This document shows, piece by piece, positions 46,831-58,253 of a stretch of 64,000 bases of DNA (position 1 is its first letter; each line of letters starts with the position of its first letter). The translations under genes and the position numbers were made by a program. The notes below the pieces were generated by a model. It worked only from the letters and a program-made list of their open reading frames with translations. It was not told the DNA's origin and did no database searches. Source of the stretch: Aphis gossypii (lineage: Eukaryota; Arthropoda; Insecta; Hemiptera; Aphididae); NCBI RefSeq assembly GCF_020184175.1, contig NC_065532.1, positions 22,444,001-22,508,000 of the forward strand, in the 5' to 3' direction.

Positions 46831-47440
46831 CAATAAATAACGTATCAATTAATTGTCTAATTTCTTGGAACTCTCTTGAATGATCTAAGACCAAAAAGAA
46901 GTTCCTATATTATAAGTAGTGTAATTTCTGATCGACCGTCTAATGACAATTTTTGTAGAGTCTTCGTTCTGTTAAAGTAAACTGAAAGGGAATATTACTA
47001 ATATAGCTACTATTTCAGATCCTTTTTCGGAATCATTTATGGGCTATAATAAATACATAGAATTTAAGACTCATTTGGTAAATGTATCGACCTAAATAGG
47101 CACCATAATAATATGAGAGACATTATTTCAGACTGTTTTGGGAATCATTTAGGAACTAAATATACACAGTTTAAGACTCAATTAGGCATCATTAATGACT
47201 TCTACGAGAATTAAATTGGACCGAAACGGGTAGCAAATTAATGTATCCAAATTACCCCCTATAGGGAAGATATTGGGTAGTACCTACGGATGGTCTGAAC
47301 TCGGACATCAGGAAATTAATAGACTGCCTTGGAACCCTCCTTGACAGTCTTGGACCAAAAAAGGAAGTTCCAATACAAGTCTTGAGACTCCTGATAGACC
47401 GTCCTATGACCATCCTAGGAGGGTCTTGGTGTTATTAGGG
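46831..47440 (-). repeat. Right subterminal repeats of the CMC element
   Basis: Diverged tandem units in the opposite orientation to the left array, marked by TTTAAGACTCA.TT (about 47062 and 47170), GGAATCATTTA, and GGACC/GACCGTCC phrases. They lead into the right terminus. Confidence 0.65.
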
Positions 47441-47444
47441 TATA

Positions 47445-48160
47445 TATTATATATATTTTTGTAAAGATTATTTTTTTAAATATTTTTTGTAAATAGGTAT
47501 AGTAAGATTAAATAGAAATAAAACTCATTTTTAAAATAAGGTGAAATGTCTCTATTAATATTAATCAGTTGATTATTTTGTAAAATATCTCTATAGATAT
47601 AAAATTGTTTTTTTTGTTATAAAGTCACTTATCCTAATTCGAATCTTTTTAGTATTTTTGTTACATTGTTTCCTTTTCTCACATGTGTTATTCTTTATAT
47701 TTTATCTCTGAAATCTGAATTAATAATAAAAAAAAAAAAATCATCATTTATATACATAGGTAAGTAGAAAAACACGTAAAAATATAGGTAATTTTTATCA
47801 TTCCTTATTAAAAATAGAAATTCTAGAATTCATCAGCGTTAAATGTTTAGCATATTGAACGATCATACACACACACACACACACAACCGATTAATATCAT
47901 CATCATCATAATCATCTTCACATAATACCAAATTGACAAAAATAAATAAATACTTTCATATAAACATCAACACATTTTGCTAAATTTCTTATAAAATCAT
48001 GTAAAAATATCATAACATACTTAAAACTACACAAAAATATCATAATTTAGATAAAATCATGTATTATTTTCATAAATTTCAATGAATACACATATAAATA
48101 ATACAAATTATATTTATTACATAAGTCGAAATGTCCTAAAGACCATGCAATACATACATT
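47445..48160. other. AT-rich sequence between CMC element and Polinton genes
   Basis: No coding similarity on either strand. Includes a short (AC)8 run at 47871-47886 and repeated ATAAAATCATGTA.AAATATCATAA phrases at about 47990-48075. Confidence 0.5.
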
Positions 48161-48162
48161 GA

Positions 48163-48537
48163 ATTTAAAGATTTAAAGCAAAAGATACACCTAGAAAAGA
48201 GAAAATCGTTGCGTACACCGTAATAAACGCAATGAAAGCTAAAAGAAAAATAGGAATGGGTTGTAAACGTAAACGGAAACGTACTGCAAAAATAAAAATA
48301 AATGGTATACTGTTAGCGAAAAAAAGAAGTTAAAAAAAAAAATGTTGGTAAAAGGTTGATTTTAACACCAGGTCAGTCAGGTGGTGCAATTCCCTTAATA
48401 CCTATTTTTGCAGGATTATCAGCACTTGGTAGTTTAATGTCTGGAAGTGCCAGTGTGTATAATGCAATATAAAATTCAAAAAGAAAGAAAGGTAATGGAT
48501 TATATTTAAATAATAATGAATCAAGGAAAAAAAACTA
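48163..48537 (+). pseudogene. Polinton PX-like minor virion protein remnant
   Basis: Two adjacent pieces. The first is very basic (about 48184-48332, with GMGCKRKRKRTAKIK) and ends in a stop. The second, in another frame (about 48353-48537), has a hydrophobic segment TPGQSGGAIPLIPIFAGLSA followed by GSLMSGSASVYNAI, a stop, and a basic tail with GNGLYL. Polinton PX-like proteins (adenovirus pX/pVI-like) share the basic part, the glycine-flanked hydrophobic stretch and the GLYL tail. It lies directly upstream of the protease, the usual place. Confidence 0.6.
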
Positions 48538-48909
48538 ATGAATACGCTACCTAACAGACCACTAACTTCTAAAGATATTATAAAATACGTTGCAAAGTTT
48601 AATATCAGTCATTTCCGCGGAGTATTTTCATGTGATAACTTACCTAAAAAACCTCTCGCAATCGAATGTGGTAGATTAAACTTAGACGTATCTTCCGGTA
48701 ATGGAAGTCATTGGGTAGCGTTTTATAAAATTAAAGAGAAGGTTGAATATTTTGAGAGCTTCGGTGATTTACCTCCACCGATTGAACTACAAAACTATTT
48801 TAAAGGAAACAAAATTAAATATAACTACACAAATTATCAAGATTTTAATTCATTTAATTGTGGACACTTATGTCTTAAATTTTTACAATGCAAGAATCAG
48901 TTACTTTAA
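48538..48909 (+). CDS. Polinton adenain-type cysteine protease (PRO)
   Basis: Open frame of 123 residues. Adenain-like cysteine proteases process virion proteins in adenoviruses and are a hallmark of Polintons. The catalytic His is in GSHWVAFY (about residue 61), the acidic residue in YFESFGD (Glu where Asp is common), and the catalytic Cys in NCGHLCLKFL (about residue 110). The PNRPLTSKDIIKY start matches the family. The length is close to usual, with a slightly short C-terminus. The next gene overlaps it by about 20 bases. The single gene is open, but its neighbours are broken. Confidence 0.72.
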   Translation: MNTLPNRPLTSKDIIKYVAKFNISHFRGVFSCDNLPKKPLAIECGRLNLDVSSGNGSHWVAFYKIKEKVEYFESFGDLPPPIELQNYFKGNKIKYNYTNYQDFNSFNCGHLCLKFLQCKNQLL

Positions 48910-49543
48910 GTTTATCTGGTAATACAACCACATTATCTGTACATTATTGTCCACCAATTGATGTATACGATGACTCGGAAATTGCTTTGTTAAATTTGCA
49001 AACATAAACGAAACTAATAACAACTTCGAAATATATTTAGAAAACTCTGATCGTTTACTAAATAATAATAAATTTCCAATCTGTTCTATCACACTGAAAA
49101 GGGGGTGTTACGATATTAAGGATATTAAAAATCAAATTTTGACACAAATAGATGACTTTAATAATGATAACGATTACTTTGGAATAAAATCGACAGAGAA
49201 AATAACTTTTGATATCGGGATTGATCAAATAGATTTTAGAACAACCATATTCAGTAATGGTACAATACGTTTTAACGTAAATAACAGTATAGGACCTTTA
49301 TTGGGGTTTGAAAAAAAAAGTTATGAACCACGCATGCACATTGATGGTCATCGATCACAGAAAGTGACAAATTTAATCAGTGTTAACTCAATAAAAGTAA
49401 TGTGTAATATAGCTCAAGGTTCATTCAACAACCACATGTCAAGTCATTCAATTTATGAGTTTTCCCCTAGTGAGAACATAGGGTCGAAGCTGATTCAAAC
49501 ACCAAATAACCTAATATATTACAAATTAAATAAAACCGTTTGA
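48888..49543 (+). pseudogene. Polinton penton-like minor capsid protein, frame-disrupted
   Basis: Starts with an ATG at 48888 inside the protease gene (MQESVTLSLSGNTTTLSV) and reads to a stop near 49005. Coding then continues in another frame (NNNFEIYLENSDRLL, ICSITLKRGCYDI, later SIGPLLGFEKKSYEP and SIYEFSPSENIG) to 49543. This order, protease then this protein then major capsid, is standard in insect Polintons, where it is taken to be the single-jelly-roll minor capsid protein. One clear frame change near 49000. Confidence 0.62.
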
Positions 49544-50540
49544 AATCGATTCTAAAATTACGAAAATCAAATATCATTCATATACACCGTATACAACTTC
49601 ATTTAATAATAATGATGAAATACGTATATCAATCCAACAAACAGATGTTTATCCGTATCTGAATGAAAGCTTTATATATTTAGAAGGTCAAGTATCAGAT
49701 GCTGGAAAAGTAAAACTTACTAATACCGGTTTTTCCTATCTCTTTGATCAAATACGACTTAAAATCAATGGGACAGAAGTAGATAGTACACGTGTACTTG
49801 GTATTACTAGTTCGTTAAAAGGTTATCTATCAGGTACACCTGATAATTATAATTGTTATGAAAATGCTGGTTGGATTTTTAAAAATAGTTCAAACCCAGC
49901 AAATAATAATGGAGAATTTAGTGCATGCATTCCATTGAAATATTGGTTAGGTCTATTTGAAGACTTTAAAAAGATATTAGTTAATTCTAGATTAGAACTA
50001 ATATTTACTCGAAGTCATAGCGATTTAAATACTCTAAAGGTAATAACCAGTGCAAGTACAAATTCTGGAAAAGTTGTTTTGAATAAAATAGTTTGGAAGG
50101 TTCCACATATTACTGTTGATGATGAAGAAAGGTTAAAATTATTAAAACTTATTGAAAAAGAAAAAAGTTTGTTTATCCCGTTCAGATCTTTTGAAACTTT
50201 TGAATATCCTGAACTCGGAACCACAAAAAAAGTAGTGTGGAACTTGAAAACAGCATCAAAATTAGAAAAACCACGATTTATCATAATTGGATTAAAAAAA
50301 GACGTAATTATTCGTTAGAAAAAGATTGTAGTATATTTGATCACTGTAATATAACAAACGTTAGAGTATTTCTTAACTCAATAGCGTATCCATGTGATAA
50401 TTTGAATTTAGATTTTACGAAAACTAATTTCACCTTATTATATTTATTATATGATAATGTATACATGGTTTCAAGAATCGTACTATGAAAAAAATATACG
50501 AAACCCCATACCCGAGTAGCATTTTTTGTGTTAAACGTCG
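49530..50540 (+). pseudogene. Polinton major capsid protein (PY), frame-disrupted
   Basis: Double-jelly-roll-type major capsid protein by family pattern: YHSYTPYTTSFNNNDEIRI (about 49575), the middle CIPLKYWLGLFEDFKKILVN (about 49926-49985) and FIPFRSFETFEYPELGTTKK (about 50175-50234). No clear ATG begins the reading; it runs open from about 49530 to 50318. The frame changes at an A-run near 50297, continues CSIFDHCNITNVRVFLN, and changes again near 50470 before ending about 50515. It is a decayed copy, similar to those common in insect genomes, and cannot encode an intact capsid protein as read. Confidence 0.72.
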
Positions 50541-50746
50541 GTTTTGAAACACAATGTTTTTTAAACCGTGCATACACAGTTAATCAACGTTTAAGAGAAA
50601 CATTTACGGTTCATCCAAAGTGTTTTGGTGTTATGGACGAACAAAATAAATAGTTTAATGTTCAGTGTCGGTTTTAAAACACGGTGAATTTTAAACCGTG
50701 CATACACAGTTAACCAACGTTTAATAAAAACATTCATTGTTTATTC
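50537..50746 (+). repeat. Two copies of a 130-bp repeat
   Basis: GTCGGTTTT(G/A)AAACAC starts at 50537 and 50667, and CATACACAGTTAA(T/C)CAACG at 50571 and 50701, both 130 bp apart. Each unit also has weak internal inverted symmetry (GGTTTTAAAAC). It abuts the end of the capsid remnant. Confidence 0.75.
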
Positions 50747-51864
50747 ACGGAGGTAGCTAAGCAATTGGCAAAAGCAGAAGAAGTAGAATATAATTCAGAA
50801 AGAGATAATTATAGGTACAGGAACGATTTTTCTAATAATAGAGATAATTATAATTTTTCACGATTAAACAATAATAATTTTCAACGTACAAATAATACAA
50901 GATATTATAACACGAATAATCATATCAGTAATTTTCAATCAGATAATATATACCAAGGAGGTTGATCAAATATAGAATACCTGTAATAAAGTGGAAACAA
51001 TAGTACAGGACTTTACGATAAGTAAATAATAAATAATAGAGTAGAATATAATTATGAATTAAGTTAATAAAAATTTTAGAAATATGGTTTTATTCGAGAG
51101 AAATGTAAAAGAAACTATAGGCACACTTTTAGAAGCATTAAAAGAGTATTATATAGTGACAAAAATTACAAAACAATAAAATTTAACATTATAAATAAAA
51201 TATGAAATAAAACGTAAGTTAAGAATTAATTTGTTTTTACCGATTAGTAAAGTAATAAGTAATACACCGTATGTAATACAAAGCAATCTTAATATAATAT
51301 TTCTAGTAACATAAAAAAATAGTAATTGTCAGAAGTCAACATACGAAAATATAATATAAGGCGTTATTGAACGTAAAACAGTTTCACGATTCTAAACTAT
51401 GAGGTCATTTAGGTGTTAGCAAAACTATTAAACGCATACAAAAGCAATTTAGATGGAAAGGTATGAAAGATGATGTTAAAAAGTAAGTAAAAAATTGTAC
51501 ATCGTGTCAAGTAAATAAAATTTCTAATCGGCATGTAAAGGAACCAATGGCTATTACATCAACAAGTTCAAAACCATCTGAAAAAATATTTTTAGATATT
51601 GTAGGTCCATTACCAACGACCTTGTCTAGTAATAATTATATTTTAACAATGCAAGATGACTTATCTAAATACACGCTAGGAGTACCAATACCTAATCATC
51701 AGGCAAACACGGTCGCGGAAGCTTTTGTTATACATTTCGTGTGTGTACATGGAATACCGGGAACGATATTGACAGATCAGGGAACGGATTTCCTTAGCAA
51801 AACATTTACGGAAGTTTGCAAATTGTTAAAAATAAATAAAGTTAATACTAGGCATAGTAATTGA
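50747..51864 (+). pseudogene. Ty3/gypsy gag and integrase fragments
   Basis: A short Asn/Arg-rich open stretch (50765-50965) looks like the end of a gag protein. After 400 bp without recognisable coding comes an integrase fragment: a zinc-binding region (GHLGVSKTIKRIQKQFRWKG, CTSCQVNK, about 51398-51525), then the core with Asp in IFLDIVGPLP (about 51588) and Asp in TILTDQGTDFLS (about 51766). It stops at 51864 before the catalytic Glu. Protease, RT and RNase H are missing, so this is a deletion remnant. Confidence 0.65.
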
Positions 51865-51865
51865 G

Positions 51866-52450
51866 GTAATAGGAGATGAAAATATAGTTATACAACGTGG
51901 CCGACGAGGCATTTCCGTAGGGAGCGCATAGAAAATCCGAAAATATTGTGTACGCCAAAGGTGGGCATTAACTAGTTAAAAAGTTAAACAAAATTAACTA
52001 GTTAGTTTATTTTCTAATAAACTTATGAACTTAAGACCCCCGGTGCCGGCTATTTATTAAGGAGCAAATTATTGGCAACCTAATTCTCATATTGTCCCAT
52101 ATTCCTACGATATTGTGTGTATGTAGTAGTATAAATGATTATTAGTGTGAGTGAAACCCTTTTACTACCCGTCTACCTGCATAACCGAACAGGTTTATTA
52201 CAATCACTAACAATCGGCTGTGCCGGAAGTTGTATTTATAAACATCATTTATATTTTACCAAAAGTCAAAACACTAAAAATTATTATTATTATCTTGATA
52301 ATATTATATTTACAACATGAACATATTATTATTGTCATTTGTCAATGAGTACGCGGTGCCATACGGATTGCTATTTGTTGATTGCACCTACACCGTTTTG
52401 TGTCTTGTTCTAACTAATTTTTACGATAAAATTTATTATTGACAAATACA
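51866..52450. other. Sequence around the left end of the Mutator/YqaJ element
   Basis: Two TTAACTAGTT phrases (51967-52006) lie outside the putative element end at 52037. From 52050 to 52450 no coding is seen; this is probably the 5' non-coding part of the element. Confidence 0.4.
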
Positions 52451-53447
52451 ATGAACAAAAAATACGGAGTAAAATCTAAAACAGTAGCAGCTTATAGAAA
52501 AAAAAAAGGTGGAAAAATCAAACGGTAAGTAAAAACTGAAAATAACTATTGTATTATAGATATTTAGACGTAATCAATAAAGTTTGAAATATTGTATCAA
52601 AATAAACTATAAAGTGGGTAATTTATTTTATTTATGATTGTATAACATTATACTTTTGTTATATATAATAAATTAGTAAGTTAATAACAATTAACTCATC
52701 TGAAGAAGCGTGTTGCTCAAATAAGGACACTTCTGTTCAAGAAACTCCAAAATTAAATAAATTATTAGATAATGTTACACCTTCGACGAGTCACGAAGTA
52801 ATAGGACAATTATTATACGAAGTTAACTCCAACATAGAAGAAGAAAAGTAAATATTTATTTTTCGTTGAAAATTACAGTTATTGATATACTTTTATCACT
52901 TTGGAAGTTAATTTTTATGTTTAGATCAGTTTTAGATGGCCGACGTATAATAAATATTGCCTATTTTTTTGAAAAAATATCAAAAATTAATCATCAACCA
53001 TTTGGCTGTACGTTTAAAAATTTGGTTTTTGTCGGGGAGAAGAGAAATGGTTTTTATAGTGAATATTTATTCGATTGTGCTATGTGCCAGAAAAAAGAAG
53101 TAGTTGAATCTGAAGATCCTAATACGTCATTAATGGACGTCAATACAGCAGCTGTAACAGCATCAGTAAATGCAGGACAAGGTTTTGTACAATTAGAAAT
53201 ATTCTCTGCTTTATTGAATATGCCAAATATGAGCAATAAATTATACCAAAAATTACATCAAAAAGTTGATCAATTTACACATAATACTGCTTGGGAATCA
53301 ATGTCTTCTGCAGCCAAAGAGGAGGCTAAATTAGCTATAGATAACGGCGATGTAAATGAAAATGGAATTAATATGATCACAGTTATAGCCGATGGAGCTT
53401 GGTCCAAAAGGAGTTATAGGACAAACTATAATGCCTTATCTGGTGTA

Positions 53448-53998
53448 GTAAGTACAAATAATATTATACCTAAACTTCTATATTATTAGGAATAGCCGAA
53501 TAGGATATTTATGACTTTGCATTTTTTTTTTTGGCTGTCCAATAGCTTCCATTCTTACATAAATATGTGTTTCATGATATCAAAATTTTATTTTGCATAT
53601 AATTAAAACATTAATGAACATTATTTTGCATATTTCACTATTTTTTATTATAAGTTCATTGTTTGTGTTTTTAAACGCTTATACGCATTAGCATTTAGCA
53701 CCAAATAGACGAAGATTTACAATGGAACATATAAAAAAAAAAAAAAACAAAAACTATTGAATGCAACTCTTTTTACTCTTTTTTAAATATATTATTTTTA
53801 TATTTATTAATTTTTTTATAGGTAGTAAATACTAAATAGAGAGTCTAGTTATAACGAGCACATAAAAGTAGTACCGACCCAATTTTTTAATAATTAATAA
53901 TTAAATTTGTCTTTACGTAGAATTGTTTTTGTCCACATTTCTTTATTTTTAATGCATAATATTTATTTTTGTTTGAAATTGGTCATTTTTTAATTTAG
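53448..53998 (+). other. Intron 3 of the Mutator/YqaJ gene
   Basis: A 551-bp GT-AG intron, AT-rich, no coding sequence seen. Confidence 0.7.
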
Positions 53999-56023
53999 GG
54001 CTGTATTGTTGGAGCTAAAACTAAAAAAGTTTTATTTTTGGGAATTCGAAACAAATATTGCTCAATTTGTATAAAACCTAAAAAAGACCTTAATGAACCT
54101 ACTATAAATCATCAATGCTACAAAAATTGGGATGGTACATCGACTGGTATGGAATCAGATATAATTCTTGAAGGGTTCAAACAAAGTATTGCCATGCACA
54201 ATATAATATACCATAAACTAATTGGTGATGGTGATAGTTCCGTTACAAAAAAATTGAGTATGGCAAATCCTTATGGTCCAAACTGTCCAATAAAAAAAAT
54301 TGAATGTAAAAATCATATATTGCGAAACTACATGAATAGAATTACTGACATAACGGGAAAAAGAAAATGTTCCAGTGGTATAGTTGTACCGGGAGCTCTG
54401 AGAAAATTATTAAAAGACAATAAACTTAGACTACGGTATTATACTATATTATACAATTATATACTTATAAATTTCTAATAAAAATAGATTTATCGTGTTC
54501 ATCTTATTAATTTTATTTAGGTATGGAATAACTAAAGCTATTGAGCATTGGAAAAATGTTGAAAACCTAACTATTGTTCAAAAATCTAAATTTTTAAAAA
54601 GAGATATAGGTAATGGACCGTATCATGTATTCGGTTGTCATGACAAGTGCGACCCGTCAGTAAAAAATATATTAATAATGTATAAACATTAAAATAATTT
54701 TAATAAAAAAATGGTTTTCAGATATTTTTGTACAGCTGATGCTAATGTCCAAAACCATGTTCCGGAAATGGAGAAATGTGGCCTATGGCAAGACATTTCT
54801 GCAGCCAAAAATTTAGTAGCATACCATGCAGATAGTCTAATCTACGATGTAAACAACAATTATGTAGAATCGTATAATAGTGTAGTTGCTAAATTCGTGG
54901 GGGGAAAAAGAATCAACTATTCTTTAAGAGGTAATAATTAAAAAAATGCTGTACATAGTTTAGATACCTACTCTGTAAACTGTATTTGATATATTTTTAA
55001 CCAAATGTATAGGTTCTTATAATACAAGATGTATGACATCAGTGTCCTCTTTTAATTTTGGTCCTGACTACATACGTAAACTTCATAAAACTGCCACTAA
55101 AGAAAGTCCAGGAAAGTTTACAAAATTATACATACGAAAATTGCAAAAAGAAAAACAAAACAGGCTGCAGAACAGTAAAATATCTAAACTAACTCATCCT
55201 TGGACCATCCACCGGTTAATTATAATTTAAAAATATTTTCTTTACATTTAAATATTTCTCTTGTTTATGATGATATTTTTTTAGTTCACAAACTAATAAA
55301 TTGAAACCATTTTCTGGACCCGATAAAGACTACGGAGATCTATGTAATGAGTTGGGTTGCGGTGAACTGCCGATTTCGCAGGACGATTTGGAACAAAGTC
55401 AAAATAATATTTTAAATAACTTAAAGCTGAGTGTTCAAGATATTAATTTGTTAGAAAGAAGAACAGTAGATCAAGCTAAAAGCAACGATTGGCATAGAGA
55501 ACTAAAATACCGCCTTACTGCTTCAAATTTCGGCCGAGTATGTAAATTGAGAAACAATACTCCAAGAATAAATACAATTAAATATATTTTATACGGTGAA
55601 ATATTTACACCAAAAACAGCAGCAATGACGTAAGACTATAATATATTCCTTAAATTAATATTCAAATAAAATTAATAAATTGTTAATATGTCTAATTATT
55701 TTTTTTTATTAGTTATGGAATTCAGTACGAACCAATGGCAAAAGACGAATTTGAAAAAAAATATAATTTAAAAGTTTTACCAGCGGGTCTATTTGTAGAT
55801 GTAGAATACAATTTTTTGGCGGGTTCTCCTGATGGATTAGTGGGAGATAATGATATCGTAGAAATTAAATGTCCGCATAGTATTAGAAACATGACTCCCA
55901 AAGAAGGATTATTAGCTAAAAAAATAAAATTTCTTATAAATGATCAATATGGAAACATGAAATTAAAAAAAATGATAATTATTACTATCAAATCCAGGGT
56001 CAATTTAGGGTAGCCAATAAAAG

Positions 56024-56150
56024 CGGGATAGTCGAATTGCACTTATTACCTACAAAGAAATGGTCGAATTGCACTTGGGTTGAAAAAAGGTAATAGTCGA
56101 ACTGCACTCGGGTAAAAATCAGGTAGTAATCGAACTGCACTCATTCAAAA
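56024..56150 (+). repeat. MULE left terminal repeat
   Basis: Copies of the GTCGAAYTGCACT motif at about 56031, 56061, 56095 and 56129, separated by TTATTACC, TGGGTTGAAAAAAGG and CGGGTAAAAATCAGG spacers. Mirrored at 58150-58253. Confidence 0.9.
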
Positions 56151-56474
56151 AAAGAGTTAAAATAGAAAAACCATGGAAACTTGTTACGAGTCGAACGTGT
56201 ATAGTGAAAACCCGTTAAAAATATTGCGAATCTTATGTTTACGAACGCTACGGCGGACGTACCTATTTAATAGTATTATATATATATTAGTTCGTGAATG
56301 CCACTTAGATAACGCAGATAATTATTGTCACCAAAATTTGACAAAAGAATCGAGCTTAACTGGATAATAAATAGTTATCAATAAAAATATAAGATTAATA
56401 CTTATATTTTATCATGTAACATATAGACCTTTGTAAACTACTTTTAGTACACACTTTTACGTCGCTGTGTAAAT

Positions 56475-57846
56475 ATGAACGATTTAAAAATTATCAAGAG
56501 TGAACGAGGCCGTGACTTAATTGTGTATCAAAGTTATACATTTTACAAAGAAAAACATGTAAATGAGGGTGTTAAATGGCGTTGTACTCATCGTGGTTGT
56601 CTTTCAAAATTGTATCTAGACGAATGTTCTACAGTAATTTTTCGGTGTGAGTTAATACATAACCATGAAGAACCACTAAATTTACCTCGGAAAATGATTT
56701 CAAACTCAGCAAAGAGAAAAGCAACTGACCAAGGTATTTATAGACCTTTAAAAATTATTAGGGAAGAAATTGTTAACTCTCCTATAGAATTAACACAACA
56801 ATTAAATAGTAACGACATAAATCGAATACGAAAAAATATATACCATGAACACCGGAAAAACTATCCGATTTTACCAAAATCTCTTAATGATACACATAAT
56901 ACTATTCAAAAATTAAAAATTAAAACAAATATTGATGAAGATTTTTTACTAGACAACAATTCTGAAAAGAACATTATAATATTCTCAACTAAAAAAAATT
57001 TAAAATATATATGTGAAAAATCGATTATTTTTGTGGATGGCACGTTTTCACATTGCCCAAATTTTTTTATCAAATGTTCACGTTGCATACAGTTCACAAT
57101 AATTATTATGTACCATTAATTTTTGCTTTGCTTCCTATAAAACTATTGAAACGTATACAAACATGTTTAAAATAATTATTGAAAAGTGCAATGAATTTGG
57201 TTTATTATTTATGCCAAATTTATTTGTAGCAGATTTTGAACAAGCAATCCATAATGCGATCAATGAAATGTTTCCATTATGTAAAATAATAGGTTGTAGA
57301 TTCCATTTATCCCAATCATGGTATCGCAAAATACAAAATTTAGGACTTACAACTGATTATAGATCTGAAACAGAAATTGGAAAATGGCTTCGTAATATAT
57401 TTGGTTTAAGTTTTTTAAATGCAGTTGAAGTTGGCGAATCTTATACAGATGATTTTATGTCAACTATCCCAGAAAATCACGCTGTTCAAGAATTTAGTGA
57501 CTATTTAGTTGACAATTATATTTCTGACGAAGGACTTTTTCCGCCTCATATTTGGGCTTCAAATACGATTTCTAGTCAAAGAACTACAAATGCATGCGAG
57601 TCATTCCATGCAAAGTTCAATAAATCATTTTCATCACCACATCCAAATATATTTGTATTTATTGATGTTTTAACACAATTACAAATCGATACCTATATTT
57701 TAATGCAGAACACTGACACAAGACCATCAACAACACGGTATCAGAAAAAAATAAATAATATTGAAAAATATATTGACTTATATACTCAAAAGCGTATTAC
57801 TAGGCTAGAATTTTTGAATGCAGTTTGTCATTACTACAAAAAATGA
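56475..57846 (+). pseudogene. MULE transposase with FLYWCH finger, two frame changes
   Basis: Starts MNDLKIIKSERGRDLIVYQS; the FLYWCH-type zinc finger follows (YTFYKEKHVNEGVKWRC, CLSKLYL, ELIHNHEEP). The MULE core has Asp in IFVDGTFSHCPNFF (about 57030-57071). The frame changes at the T7 run just after (57061-57067) and again near 57140, where the second long frame (57163-57846) takes over: FVADFEQAIHNAINEMFP (second Asp), CRFHLSQSWYRKI (the CxxH motif) and TTNACESFHAKFNKSF (Glu). The C-terminal end is complete. Two single-base changes in homopolymers are the only lesions seen, so assembly error should also be considered. Confidence 0.85.
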
Positions 57847-58149
57847 TAAAAACAAAAAAAAAAAAAATTATAATATTGACAACAATTAAATTTGACGATT
57901 TAAAAAAAAAAATTAAAAAAAAATGTATAATATAATATAATACAATGTATAATAATATAATATAAGAATTATAATGTATAAATATATAATTAACATAATG
58001 TGATGTATAAAACAATCATTTTTAACCACGCCAATGATTAAAATCATTGTCAGTCCTAAGCCTGTAAGTGGGAAGGAAAATGAATGTTCACTAAATGTTT
58101 AACTCCTTCAAATCTATGATAATTTGGTTGAAATACTTTTTTTGAGCCC

Positions 58150-58253
58150 AAATGCAATTCGACTACTACCTGCTTTTTACTCGAGTGCAGTTCGACTATA
58201 CCTTTTTTAAACCCAAGTGCAATTCGACTAAAATAAGTGCAATTCGACCATAC
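58150..58253 (-). repeat. MULE right terminal repeat
   Basis: The reverse complement shows GTCGAATTGCA motifs in the same order as the left end, with small indels in the spacers. Confidence 0.9.

Larger units (their letters stand above)
39649..47440 (+). mobile_element. CMC-type (CACTA/Mirage/Chapaev-like) DNA transposon
   Basis: The 7792-bp element starts CCCTAATAGCACCGACC (39649) and ends with the matching inverted sequence ...GGTGTTATTAGGG (47440). The terminal repeats extend to TCCTAGGATG on the left and CATCCTAGGA on the right. TATA is present on both sides (39645-39648 and 47441-47444), so the duplication is TA or TATA. Subterminal regions hold tandem repeats on the left and related, inverted, more diverged repeats on the right (46830-47400). 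It encodes a Tnp2-like transposase and a DUF4806 protein. The 2- or 4-bp duplication excludes classical CACTA (3 bp) and points to Mirage- or Chapaev-like members. Confidence 0.85.
38670..50540 (+). mobile_element. Decayed Polinton/Maverick split by a CMC element
   Basis: The polymerase remnant (39054-39465) and the structural genes (48163-50540) are on the same strand and are separated mainly by the CMC element 39649-47440. The sequence on both sides of that element shares TTTTTGTAAATATTTT-rich repeats, consistent with one interrupted locus. Integrase, packaging ATPase and terminal repeats of the Polinton were not found, so limits are approximate and a single-element origin is inferred. Confidence 0.5.
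56024..58253 (+). mobile_element. FLYWCH-type MULE with long repeat-built termini
   Basis: The 2230-bp element is flanked by CCAATAAAAG on both sides (56014-56023 and 58254-58263), fitting the 9-10-bp duplications of Mutator-like elements. Each end is an inverted repeat of about 120 bp built from four spaced copies of GTCGAA(T/C)TGCACT. It lies inside exon 9 of the Mutator/YqaJ gene, and removing it with one duplication restores the exon. Confidence 0.92.

Noticed and set aside
57800..58015. Minus-strand ORF rich in Ile, Tyr and Phe
   Set aside because: Translation of an AT-rich microsatellite-like stretch (ATAATATAAT).
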